Shown here: positions 28,901 to 39,051 of the stretch, piece by piece
How positions within the stretch are numbered: position 1 is the first letter of the stretch
Layout: every line of letters begins with the position of its first letter
Assembly (NCBI GenBank): GCA_027577595.1
Contig: JANBRJ010000095.1
Location: 1 to 62,945 of the forward strand
Direction: 5' to 3'
From: Coemansia sp. RSA 487
Taxonomy: Eukaryota; Kickxellomycota; Kickxellomycetes; Kickxellales; Kickxellaceae
DNA: 62,945 nucleotides
Program-made: the position numbers and the translations under genes
The notes under the pieces: model-generated
Database searches by the model: none
The model's input: the letters and a program-made list of their open reading frames with translations, nothing else
Told to the model about the DNA's origin: nothing

Positions 28901-31692
28901 TTACCTTCCATGTGCACAAAACCCAGGATGCTTGCATTTGGAGAGCCGGCGGACCACCAATGTGCATTCTTCTTTGGTCAGGTGTTCGTTGAACTTGACC
29001 GCACCTAAGAATGGGTACCAGAAAAAATAGCGGAACTTGAGCAATCACTAACAAACAAACGCTATCAACACTGCTTGCTGATCATATACTTTACTTGCCT
29101 CTACAGGAAATTGAGCGGACTGCGTCAATGATGATGGTGGGAATATTGACAAGCACCGGCCATGTGCCAGCCTGTTCGTCGTTTCCTTGAAACCTGTCCT
29201 TGTTGCTCGCCGATCCCGCTGCCAAAAGTGCCTCTGGCTGACACAAAAAACTACCCTCCAAGTTTCGATCATCAAGCCAATGCAAGGTAGAAACCAGCAG
29301 CTCCTTGCCAAATATCTGTGTCCGAGAGCTGGCGTTTCGTAGGCGCGGCGCTAGCACCGAAGGTGCGCAGACAATATTTACATCATGTGTCCTAAAGTCA
29401 TTAGTATCATTTTGCTGGTTGGCGCATAGCGACACCTGAATTCCAAACATGGGTAGCTTGTGCCTCGAACGCTTGACCATGTTGTACTCGTTGGATGACA
29501 GTACCACATGTACAGGCGGCACGAAAACGCTTATTCCCTCTGCTGCTGATATTGGGCGCCCTGGTGGAAGGCGCGCCAACGACAGGACCATATTAGATAA
29601 CTCGTTAAACAAAGCCTCCAGCCGAATCCGTTCATCAGCGGCATGCTGATCTATGGCAAACAACCACCCACTGTTCTGGCAGATGATGTATTTTTGGTCT
29701 GCCTGTCCTATCACCTGCAAAGACTCAAACTGTATCCTCCCTGTACTGGTTCCAATCTCGGCATGCTGTAAATAATATGCACTGTGTCCTACAGTTGGGA
29801 TAGCAATATTGCCGTCTTTGGCTGCGCGTTCACTAGGATCGATGAAAGAAGGATTGCCTCGATTAGGCCGCTTCAAACAAGATCTAAGAATTGGGAACCT
29901 AGAAATAAATTGAATCCTGGATCCGTATTAATCCGCAGCGTGTTTACAATGTATCAATTGCTTTCAAAAAAAAAGAGCAAGTATAAACAAACAACGCTTA
30001 CCGATTATTTAGATAGGACAATCGAGATTCGTCATGTATGCGTTTTTGTGGTAGTTTTGTCCCTTGCCGGTCACTCAATTCGTGTGCCACATAGCAATTC
30101 GAATGCCCGGTTGGGTTTAAACGTCTTGGCACAGTCGAGCTGCCTGTGTCCGCCAGGGCCATAGCCTGCTTCATCTGTAAATCAGATATCATTCTAAAAC
30201 GCCGCAAAAACTTTACGCAAGCCATAGCGACGGCCTTTCGCATTTGCGGTACAACCTAAACATTACAGACCAAAATAAATAAATGAAAAATAAAAGCAGC
30301 CACCCTCTGTTTAGCTTTGTATGCAGCATACACTTGGCGCAGTGACACAAGAAGCAAGGTAATAAAATAAACTGTTGCTTCTGGAAGGATGTGCATTAAA
30401 CTTACTATTGGGGCGCTTCTAGCATCCTTGTTAGCTATACATTCGTCGTAGGCGTGGCTAGTAGCGGATATCATTAAAACAAACAGAGGGTTCTGCCCTC
30501 GAGGTGGTTTGGTTGACGAGTTTGCTGATTCATCGAAAATCGTGCTTGCAAAGAACTCTTGAGTACTCAGGACCTGACGAGCAATGTTGACAAGATCAAC
30601 AGAGTCATGAAAACTACCACCAACAAACACGTGTTGTACACGCGGTACTGTAGGGGTTTTTGATATTGACCCGTACAAGCTGTATCCATCGTGCTCGAGT
30701 GATACAAAATCAAGATTCCGCGCAATACTTGCACCACATATCTGCGCTATTCTTTGGCCCAGTGAATTGGTCGATGCAAATGAAAAGACAACACGTTCAC
30801 CAGGATCCTTAATAAGTTTTAACGAAATATTAGGATAGCAAAGCGACCTGACTTGCAACTGTGCTCTAATCCTGTCAAGAACTTTCCATGACGAGTCATT
30901 GATAATCTTGCGTCGAACAGAATATGCGGAATATATATCACTGACGCTCACAACTGTGTTAAACCCCAACGGAATGTTGCTGCATTTGTCGATCGATAGT
31001 TGGTTTTCGTCCTTGATAACACATCGATAGCACTCATTCGATCCTAAATGTCTGCTTATAATTTGAACCAGCCCGATAGATGACATACTGGCCAAAGCTA
31101 AACACAGGATGTGCCAAGATTGGAAGAAAGAAAAAACAGAGCAGATCAGGACACTGGTCAAGGATATCAAAATATAAGCAATAAATCTAGCGCGTGAAAA
31201 ATATCGAATATAATTGATGTTTACCTTCGCCTCGGTATCCAATCTGCCATCCTTTCAACGAACGTCCGCTTTGACTCTGTTTTGACGAGAAATATCGCTT
31301 TCCAATTTCACCAAGCTCCTCGAGCGAAATCCCATTCCCGTTGTCCAGCGCTTGTATTATAAAAGTGTCAAGATTCACTTTAATCAATATCGCTGACGCG
31401 CCAGAATCGATGCCTATATCCTTGGCACATGTAAAAAAGGAAAAGCAGTTAAGGCTTCGTACAAACGTTTGCTCTTTGATTGAACAAATGAGGAGGCCGG
31501 ATCTCAATACAATACATTCGCAAGATCTGTCCGTCCAATAAATATACACCGGTAAAATGTACAATGCGTAAGCGCTGGTCACGTACAGTTATTGAGTAAC
31601 TCCATGGCTATGTCGCACATGTCTGTGACGTTCGATGTGGATCGCAGGTGCCTAGCTGCGTCTGCAGAGAGATGCCGTATTTGCGCAGCCAT
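28901..31692 (-). CDS. MLH3: DNA mismatch repair protein Mlh3 (MutL gamma), multi-exon
   Basis: Mlh3 pairs with Mlh1 to make the nuclease that resolves meiotic crossovers. Exons inferred from homology and splice signals: 31587-31692, 31225-31413, 30406-31097, 30002-30255, 29099-29898, 28905-29004 (read on to a stop at 28901). They give about 714 residues, close to yeast Mlh3 (715). Exon 1-2 rebuilds the GHKL ATPase start (MELLNNCIDSGASAILIK, then DNGNGI). Exon 2-3 rebuilds GYRGEALASMSSI. Exon 5 carries the endonuclease motif DQHAADERIRLE. Exon 5-6 rebuilds CRGAVKFNEHL, ending FCAHGR. All phases agree. The intron after exon 5 has a GC donor (GCAAGT). The last codons are uncertain: the family continues after CAHGR with Pro-Ser, so one more exon downstream is possible. 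Confidence 0.9.
29005..29098 (-). other. GC-AG intron of MLH3
   Basis: On the minus strand the donor is GCAAGT after AGAG and the acceptor is TTCTTAG. Splicing restores the conserved CRGA-VKF block of Mlh3. Without splicing the frame meets a stop two codons later. It is the only non-GT donor I infer in the window. Confidence 0.75.
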
Positions 31693-32046
31693 TGGATCCG
31701 CTACCAAGGGTTATTTATAAAATCAAATACAATTAGTTTTTTTAAAATAAAAAAAGTTGTGACGAAGCAACTGGTGGAGCTATCAACACATCCAATCCCT
31801 TTTTTAGCTGCTTGACGGTTGTGGGGCTGTTGTGATTTCACCGATTTGATCACGGTTTGATTAACAGATTGTTTGGCGAAAAAGACCGATTCAAAACCAA
31901 ATTCAGAAAAACATGGAATTAAAAAAATAACTTCAATAAACAATCTTACTTTTTCTTTTCTCTGCGCTATCAGCACCAACGACTCAACAAATTCTATTTT
32001 TTTTTAGAAAAGGGGCTAATCAAAAAAGTAACATTCGCTAATAAGA
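31693..32046. promoter_or_regulatory. Divergent promoter between MLH3 and mS23
   Basis: About 350 AT-rich bases with poly-A/poly-T tracts between two genes transcribed away from each other. No specific site recognised. Confidence 0.45.
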
Positions 32047-33266
32047 ATGTACAAAAAACCTTCAGCTCCACGCGGGATTAAGCAGGCATATGAGCAGCTT
32101 TTGCAGGCGGATTTGCGCGATAAGGTGCCTGCTTGGCTGTCAGCAATGCGGAGCGTTCCTCCATCAGATAGTCTAACACGCACGCCATCGCACCTTTCGA
32201 CGTCTGGTAAGCTTGATTTTGAGGGCAAGCATGCAGCAAGCGAAAACAGGCAGAGTGCCGGCATATCCAGCAGAGTGAAGATCGAGCGACAACTTCCCCA
32301 GGGGTGTGTCACAAACCGCCATACGAAATCGTTCTTGCGCACACGAAATGCCAGGCCGCTAAAGATTGTGTTTCCTGAAGACGAGCTGCGCCGGGAGTTT
32401 TACAATAACCATCCATTTGAAAAGTTCCGCCCACGCATAGTGATGGAAACCGATGGCAAGAACAACCAGGACTGGAGCCAGCTCTCAAAGAGCACTAGCC
32501 ATGTGGTCGGTGAAAGGTAAGCAGAAATAATAGGCTTATACACGATCTGCTGCTGCTTCTGCGCAGACGGGAGCAGCTTTCCGTGTAGGTAGTGCCTGCA
32601 TACTGTGCTTTGGTTTACAGCATTCAGGGCTGAGGCAGCTGCGAATAATTTCGCGATTCTGGAAGCAATTCAGCCACAGCCATAATGACATGCTTATTGT
32701 GCGTGCGCATGTGTAGGGACTGAGGTATGGCTGGTGGATTGTGGATTGTAAATTGTGTGCCCAGCTTACCACACACAATGAAAATGGTGCCAAGGCAGTT
32801 TTATTGGTGGTCAAGACAGAAGTGGCAGGAACAAGCCTGATGGCCGAAAAAAAGTGCAAAGTGCCTGTGTCAAAATCAGCTGAGCTTTTTTATTGTAAAG
32901 CATACGACTAACACGTATAAGAAGCATGGTGCAAACATGTGGCATGCAGCTTGCAAATGTAGTGTTGTTCGGTACCAGTACTATCTTATGCAAACGAAAG
33001 GCATGTCCAAGCAGGATGCGTATGCACTGGCCACAAGCGAGTTCTATAAGGTTCGTGCCCGCGAAGAGATGGAGACTAGGATTGCCAGACAAGAGGCCAT
33101 GTTCTATGGAGCGCGCATGTTGGAGAGGCCGTTTAGCACCAACCAGATTAAGCTGGAAAAGTCGCAATTGGCCAAGAATGCCAAGATATTTAGACAGCGC
33201 CGGGAGCAGCAGCGTATGCGCAGCGTGGTTTCAGAGAAGATGTTTGTCACTACCGAAGAAACCTAG
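32047..33266 (+). CDS. RSM25: Mitochondrial small-subunit ribosomal protein mS23 (Rsm25), two exons
   Basis: A 257-residue protein of the mitochondrial 37S ribosomal subunit. Exons 32047-32516 and 32963-33266 join in phase 2 across a 446-base intron (donor GTAAGC after GAAAG, acceptor AATGTAG). The join produces HVVGES then [20 protein letters not shown]. The following block [20 protein letters not shown] and the upstream [20 protein letters not shown] are typical of fungal Rsm25/mS23. The N-terminus is basic, fitting mitochondrial import. The conserved half of the protein would be lost without splicing. The intron is large for this genome and contains no gene that I can support. Confidence 0.85.
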
Positions 33267-34594
33267 ACCAGGAATAAATAAGCTAACTTTGTAGCCTTTA
33301 CTTGTTTTGATGGATATGGCAACATTATCTGATTTTTAAATGTTCTTTGGCCTTTGTGCTTGGTTCTTTGGAACAAGACAACGATGCAAGCGTTGTGTGT
33401 ATGTGTATTCTCGCCACAACAGCGAAATATTACTTTGGGAAAATAGGAGATGCTGCCAGCAGAAGGGCAAAAGGTTATTTCACACAAAGGATATTGTGTC
33501 AAAAAAATGATGAAAAGCTATCTTGAAAAACACGAAAAACGCAATAGCAGCATATTCTACCGATGCTGACATTAGCTAGATGTGGCGTGTACAGGGAATT
33601 TAGCAAAAAACTGCGCGCCACGACAGCCGGCGCAATAGAAGAAAGGCAGATCCTGTCTTTCTTTTGCGTTTAATAACACCTGCCTGTTCACAATCCATTG
33701 ACACCGAAAAAAGAATATGCACATCCAATCGCAAATCCAGGCAGAAAAGACAACGAGGGTATGTCTGGAAGCTATTGCGATTCAAAGACATGGGTGCCCC
33801 TCCTGGCATACATACACGTCCATCTGTATGCATTAGTCAAAAGGGCAAAGACAACAGCAAAGGCCAAAGAAAGGTCATGTCAGCCGCGCAGATGCGCAGG
33901 CTAGCTCTGATGAGGCGGATATGAGCAGATAAAAAACGGCTGGCAAGTAAAGTTTGATTAAAAAAGAGCTGCCCCTGGCCTTCACACAGCACACGCCACA
34001 CTCGCCACAATAGCTTTTCTTCTACTGCCATCATCACGCAAGCTTCATTCTGTCTCGCTCGCCACTTTCCGTGCTTGTAGCCTGTTCTCTTATTACTAGC
34101 GTTGGTGCGCTTCCAGCTGTCCCTCTCTTCTCTCCTCCTCCCCAAACTCTACCAGATTTCAAACAGCGGCATTGCCTTCTTTTTTTCTTTTTCTCCCTTT
34201 CCTCCCCCTCCTGTCTCTTTGCCGACCAGCACCATTCTGTTGCCATCGCCACGTCTGCGTCGCACCGCTTTCTCCCCCGTCTCCTGCTGCACACCGATTG
34301 TTGCCAACAACCACTCCCCAGCATAGGATTCCATTCTTGCTACCAAAGCGTCGCTACTTGAACCATTCTGCATCCATCCTTGTTGTCCATTCCTACGTTC
34401 GGACACGCAGAATAAATGTGCTCATGCTCCAATCTCTGCTCGTGTGCTAGCCAAAATAATCTCTTTTCTCTGTTGACATTTCATACGATTTCCTGTGTGT
34501 TTTTTTGGCGCAGTCTAGCCTATCTTCATTTCTGGCTCGTTTCTATCTATATATTTTGTCGTATGTCTATTTACTTTAAATCGTTCAGCTGATA
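33267..34594. other. Intergenic region and pyrimidine-rich leader of RGS gene
   Basis: About 1.3 kb. The right part (about 34010-34590) is strongly pyrimidine-rich on the plus strand, like the leader before the Kin1-like kinase, and probably is the promoter and 5' UTR of the RGS gene. The left part holds one short candidate frame, listed separately. No RNA gene seen. Confidence 0.45.
33790..33924 (+). CDS. Possible small basic protein, unassigned
   Basis: A frame of 44 codons from ATG 33790 to TGA 33922, basic and non-repetitive, ending SAAQMRRLALMRRI. The same frame stays open upstream into 33664, so it could be a last exon of a gene whose first part I cannot delimit. I recognise no family. 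A chance frame is possible. Confidence 0.2.
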   Translation: MGAPPGIHTRPSVCISQKGKDNSKGQRKVMSAAQMRRLALMRRI

Positions 34595-36520
34595 ATGCCC
34601 ATGTCGGACAACAGAATCTATATTGGCAACCGTAGCGAGAAGGGGCTACTAGTACCCATGCACACCCGCCTCGCTGGCACCATATCTCTGAAGCCCATGA
34701 ACAGTCACAGGCCTCTACGCAAGTCTCGCTCAGGCGACATGCCATCGGAAAAGGCACACGGAACTGGAGGGAATCCTTCATCCGTCCACCAGCGCACTAC
34801 ATCCGTATCGTCACTGGCCTCTGTTAATATCGCGTTAAGCATGGACAGCCTGTCATCACCCACAGCTAAGCGCGTCGGACGCCTTGCAAGCGCAATCCGC
34901 TCAGGGCTCCGCAAAAACCCGGTCCTGCACACAGCAGCGTGGTCTGGATCCCGCGCAAGAGCTGCCACCAACATAGCGGTTGACTATTCTTCTTCGGCAC
35001 ATTCCATTTTCCGGTCGCCGTCAGCATGTTCCTCGTCTGTGGTACCAGTCAACAAAAGTGCCGCCCCATCTGCCCAGCTATCTGACAGCAATAGTATCGC
35101 CACTAGCTACGACATTGGTCTGCCAAACCTGTCCATAGCATCTGCTTTACCATCGCCGCCATCCACTGCGCCAATAGACACACTGGGTCTTTTACCAGCT
35201 GTAAGTACTATCCCAGGATCCTTACCTGTAGCAAACGTAGGCGCTGTTGGCACCCAGAGCCAATCATTGTTCTGCGATACTGACACCGGTTCAGCCACAA
35301 CTGCGCTAGGCACGTTTCGCCCACGAAAGCGCAGTCTTTCTGTTGGCGGCGAAAATGCGTGCCGCGACTTTTTTGCCCGGCAAATCGAGCAGTACGGGCT
35401 ACAGTCACTGCTCACCTCACCTGTTGCTGTGTGCTATTTCATGGCGTCGGCCATATCAAACTACAGCCCAGAAACGCTCTTGTTCTATATAGAAGTCGAG
35501 CACTACCGCAGCGCAAATTTTGCGTCCAACGATCGGCTTACGCGCTACGCAAAGGGGCTCTACAAGGCGTTTATCTCCAACCGCGCACCGCTAGAGATCA
35601 ACATCAGCCATGGAATGCGGCAGCGCATCACCCAGGCATTCCGAACCGACGGCGCAGTCACCACCAGCCTGTTTAAGGAAACCCAGGACCACGCCTTTGC
35701 GCTGTTGGAACAGGACTATTCGACGTTTCGCCAGCGCCCCTTGTTCCATCGCATGATGGCTGAGCTCTCCTCTTCTCCCGTGTCCGGAGGCCCCTCTTTG
35801 CGCAAGGAGACGCATATGTTGCACATTCGTGCGGTCTCTGCAATATACGACTCCTTATCAAAGACCTACGGGGTGTATACGTTGCCTCCTAGCAAGTCAA
35901 GGCTTGTTGAGTCTGAAATGCCCACTTTTACAAAGTTTGCTGATATGGATCTCACCTCCACCGAACTAAAGACCGCTCTCCCTGCTTGGCTCTGCCGCAC
36001 AACTGTCCGGCTTATTGATACGCCGATGCCAGTATCATTTGACCATATGTGCCAACTCCAGCGCAATGGAGGCGACATGCCCAGTCAATCAACATGTGTG
36101 CGGCCTACCACGACCGCTAGCCATGTACAATCTAGTGGTATTAGCGGTGTACAGGCAACGGCACTACCACCAAATTTACCTGTACTGCTGCCGCACTCGC
36201 CCATGGTTACAGCTCTGCCATTAGAATCCCCGTCAAGGCGCACTACCAACGAGAGTGAGAAAATTGGACATTCGGCTGTTAGTAATAGCACTACCACAAT
36301 ATCAATCGCTTCGGCTACGTGTACCGGAAGCGTTTCTGGCAATACAAAGCACAACAAGAAAGCCAACAAACAGAAGTCGCTGCAGAGGTTACGTTCCAGG
36401 TTTCAAATCGACCCTTCTAACACTAGCCGCCAGAAAAGCATTGAAGATCCTACAATTCCAGCGCCAACAAAATCGCGTTGGGAGTCTCTGTGGAGCGCGC
36501 GTCGGCGCAAGGCATCATAA
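34595..36520 (+). CDS. Regulator of G-protein signalling (RGS) domain protein
   Basis: A 641-residue protein with one RGS domain at about residues 268-392 (SLLTSPVAVCYFMASAISNY, then ETLLFYIEVEHYR, and FKETQDHAFALLEQDYSTFR before FHRMMAEL), the fold that speeds GTP hydrolysis on heterotrimeric G-alpha subunits. The first 250 residues are Ser/Thr/Pro-rich and low in structure. The last 200 are similar and end in a basic patch (SRWESLWSARRRKAS), which could bind membranes. No DEP or transmembrane segment is visible, so it differs from Sst2 and from Rgs1-type proteins with DEP domains; it is nearer the Rax1/Rgs2-like group in its simple layout. ATG at 34595. Confidence 0.85.
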   Translation: MPMSDNRIYIGNRSEKGLLVPMHTRLAGTISLKPMNSHRPLRKSRSGDMPSEKAHGTGGNPSSVHQRTTSVSSLASVNIALSMDSLSSPTAKRVGRLASAIRSGLRKNPVLHTAAWSGSRARAATNIAVDYSSSAHSIFRSPSACSSSVVPVNKSAAPSAQLSDSNSIATSYDIGLPNLSIASALPSPPSTAPIDTLGLLPAVSTIPGSLPVANVGAVGTQSQSLFCDTDTGSATTALGTFRPRKRSLSVGGENACRDFFARQIEQYGLQSLLTSPVAVCYFMASAISNYSPETLLFYIEVEHYRSANFASNDRLTRYAKGLYKAFISNRAPLEINISHGMRQRITQAFRTDGAVTTSLFKETQDHAFALLEQDYSTFRQRPLFHRMMAELSSSPVSGGPSLRKETHMLHIRAVSAIYDSLSKTYGVYTLPPSKSRLVESEMPTFTKFADMDLTSTELKTALPAWLCRTTVRLIDTPMPVSFDHMCQLQRNGGDMPSQSTCVRPTTTASHVQSSGISGVQATALPPNLPVLLPHSPMVTALPLESPSRRTTNESEKIGHSAVSNSTTTISIASATCTGSVSGNTKHNKKANKQKSLQRLRSRFQIDPSNTSRQKSIEDPTIPAPTKSRWESLWSARRRKAS

Positions 36521-36898
36521 ATTGTGCACGCATATATATTTTTTGCATGTAATATGTCATATTAGTCAGCTATGTAATTAATCGTTTTGGAGAAATGTTT
36601 TTCTAATCTAAAGATAATAAATCGTCCTACTTTATCCGCGTATATTGGATCATGAAGCCGTATCAGGCACTTGAAGAGTTGCCAATGCTGACGTTTTCCT
36701 TGATCAAACTGAGCCAGGGCATAAATGTAAATAACCATTACGCGAAAAGGTGCATGCTATAATGTGTGGTGTGGTCCTGCAGTATATTGCAATTTTTTGA
36801 AAAAATGCAAAAAATTTCTTTTTTCTTTTTTTTTTCTTTCGCGTTTAATTTTCAATATTCTTTGTTCTAGTTTTTTGTTATCTTTTTTCTTGTTTGCG
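36521..36898. promoter_or_regulatory. Intergenic with promoter of U1-70K gene
   Basis: About 380 bases of AT-rich DNA. The last 100 are T-rich, and the frame that reaches back to 36764 encodes improbable Phe/Leu-rich sequence, so it is leader. Confidence 0.45.
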
Positions 36899-37828
36899 AT
36901 GACCTCTAGACTGCCAACAGATTTACTTCGACTGTTTACGCCGCGGCCACCACTAAAACATGTTGAACCAATTGATTGTCCTCCTGATGACAAGCCCAGG
37001 CCAAAACTTTCTGGAATCAGCCAGTATGTTTCTGAATTAGCGAGCGGACCAAAGGGCGAACCATTTGAAACACAAAAACAACAAAAGGAGCGTCTCAAGC
37101 AAGAGCGCCGTATTCAGGCGCGTGACAACATTGTTCGTGGCTTGTCGACATGGGACCCCAATCTCAACCTCCAAGCTACTGAGGATCCGTACAAGACAAT
37201 AATCGTTGCGCGCCTAAACTATGATACAACAGAGAAGCACTTACGCGATGAATTTGAAGGCTTTGGCGGCATTGTCTCCATCAAGATGGCCAAGGACATG
37301 GATGGAAACTTTTGCGGATATGCATTTATTGAGTTTGAGCATGAGTCAGACATGCGCGAAGCTTACCGGAATGCCGATGGGATTCGGGTCCTTGGCCGCC
37401 GCATTGTTGTTGATGTCGAAAGAGGTCGCACAGTCAAAGGCTGGCTGCCACGCAGATTCGGTGGAGGCCTTGGTGGAACGCGTATTGGAGACAAGAGCCA
37501 GAACCAGCGCGAACCTGGAAGGTTTGACCCTTCGGTGCCAGTGGTTCCAGGTCGGCGGTACGATGACAGAGGTAAGAGCCACCGCAGCGACATGGCACGC
37601 AGCAATGACCGCAGCAGGAGTCGTGGATACCAGCCGTATCGAGCGAGTGGAAGTAGTGGCAGTGGTGGTCGGCGTGATCAACGCCCCAGAAGCCGTGCAA
37701 GAGACCATGAGAGGAGCAGAGACCGGGATCGTCACGACTACAGACACAGAAGCCGATCTCCATCCCACCGTTCTTCTAGGCGCGACCGCTCCTATGATCG
37801 TAACGGCGGAAGTAGCTGGCGAAGATAG
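36899..37828 (+). CDS. SNP1: U1 small nuclear ribonucleoprotein 70 kDa (U1-70K, Snp1)
   Basis: A 309-residue U1 snRNP protein that binds stem-loop I of U1 snRNA and helps define 5' splice sites. It has the U1-70K N-terminal domain (LPTDLLRLFTPRPPLKHVEP, then the long helix with QKQQKERLKQER), the RRM at about 98-175 with RNP2 IIVARLNYDT and RNP1 CGYAFIEFEH, the post-RRM motif VDVERGRTVKGWLPRRFGGG, and an Arg/Ser-Arg/Asp-rich tail of about 110 residues that takes part in SR-protein contacts. Length lies between yeast Snp1 (300) and human (437). ATG at 36899 gives the exact family N-terminus. Confidence 0.96.
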   Translation: MTSRLPTDLLRLFTPRPPLKHVEPIDCPPDDKPRPKLSGISQYVSELASGPKGEPFETQKQQKERLKQERRIQARDNIVRGLSTWDPNLNLQATEDPYKTIIVARLNYDTTEKHLRDEFEGFGGIVSIKMAKDMDGNFCGYAFIEFEHESDMREAYRNADGIRVLGRRIVVDVERGRTVKGWLPRRFGGGLGGTRIGDKSQNQREPGRFDPSVPVVPGRRYDDRGKSHRSDMARSNDRSRSRGYQPYRASGSSGSGGRRDQRPRSRARDHERSRDRDRHDYRHRSRSPSHRSSRRDRSYDRNGGSSWRR

Positions 37829-38297
37829 CACGACGTTGCTTATATCGTCCATATATAGCAGCTGGTGTAGGTTTGTGTGCTTGGAATATCATGATTTTAC
37901 TTTTGAGCGGTTCTTTAACTACAGCTGTTCCGTCCCAATGAATAGCCACGTCTTTTTGTCTTTGATAAGCCTATAGTAGTAGCGCGTTTTCTCGTATCCA
38001 AAGCCACGTCCAACATTCACTGGAACAGTGGATGGCGTTTGCTTTCTTTATAGTAGCGGTGAGTGTAACTATGGTAAAGTATTATGCCACTTGTATGTGG
38101 TGGCCAGAGGCAACGAGCACACATCAGCACACTTGCAACTTGTTGTGGAAGCAAAAGCAAGTTATTGATAATTGATAGGAGCTCTCTTCTCCCTTGTTCT
38201 GTTTTTGTGTTTTTAAATTCCAACCAAATTTAAGCTCGATCCACTGAACAGTGCGAAACAAAAACACAGGCCAAAAGCACTATAAGATAGCTCAGCA
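37829..38297. other. Intergenic
   Basis: About 470 bases between U1-70K and the Vfa1-like gene. No open frame, RNA gene or repeat that I can support. It should include the promoter of the downstream gene. Confidence 0.45.
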
Positions 38298-38744
38298 ATG
38301 CCTCCACGTCCTGCTCTTCCAACCAATCGGTATGTTCAGCGGACTGCTGCAAAGAGTGGTACGTGTTCTATCTGCGGCTACCAAACAGCCACACTGTTTA
38401 TGACAGAACAGACAACACCAAGGGATTGGTTCTATGTCTGCGTAAAGCACACTCTGGCGACCGACTTTTGCACCGTTGTTGAGAAAGAGAAATATGCTAG
38501 TGATAGTGAAAGCACCAAGGCTGCTGACTCGAAACCCAAGCCAAAAGCACTACATGATGCTGATAACAGCAAGAATGGCGATTCCACAAATGTTGCTGCT
38601 CCAGCTGTAGAACCAAAGAGGTTGTATAGGCTACACAAAGACTATTTTTACCTACGGACAAGACCTTTTGTCAGGCGCTGGAAACAGGAGCAGGCTGATA
38701 AACTTGCACAGAAGCTTCCGAGCGTGCCTCGAACAGCTCTTTAA
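38298..38744 (+). CDS. VFA1: Vps4-associated protein 1 (Vfa1) family
   Basis: A 148-residue protein with the Vfa1 N-terminal zinc-binding domain: RYVQRTAAKSGTCSICGYQT, then DWFYVCVKHTLATDFC, giving CxxC and CxxxH pairs. In yeast Vfa1 binds and stimulates the AAA ATPase Vps4 that disassembles ESCRT-III. The middle is an acidic/Lys-rich linker. The end (LYRLHKDYFYLRTRPFVRRW) is the conserved region that carries the MIT-interacting function in the family. Small size and arrangement match. ATG at 38298. Confidence 0.8.
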   Translation: MPPRPALPTNRYVQRTAAKSGTCSICGYQTATLFMTEQTTPRDWFYVCVKHTLATDFCTVVEKEKYASDSESTKAADSKPKPKALHDADNSKNGDSTNVAAPAVEPKRLYRLHKDYFYLRTRPFVRRWKQEQADKLAQKLPSVPRTAL

Positions 38745-39051
38745 TACACTCCAATGTACCAGCAATACCCTTATCAAGAGTAAGGCGCTTTTGGTGCATT
38801 AAAACATGTCGAATGGAACAGAAAATGTTTTTATATGGCCCAAGCCCATGTGTTGTCATCCCATATACGACACTAATAAGTAATGCTTTGTGTATAACTG
38901 GGCATTTGTGCTTAGGGTTTTGACAAACTATTAATTTTTTTTTTTTTTTCAAAAAAAGCTGTCATTTGTTCATTTATTCTCAGTAAAAAAACACTATTCT
39001 TGTCATTGTACATTTTCCATTGAATAGTACACGGTGTGTAAACTGCAAACA
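38745..39051. other. Intergenic between VFA1 and MFAP1
   Basis: About 300 bases of AT-rich DNA with a poly-T run (about 38936-38949) followed by poly-A. No gene seen. Confidence 0.45.

Noticed and set aside
32517-32962. A gene inside the large mS23 intron (minus-strand frame 32536-32859)
   Set aside because: Composition is low in recognisable content and no motif is seen. It is ordinary intron sequence.
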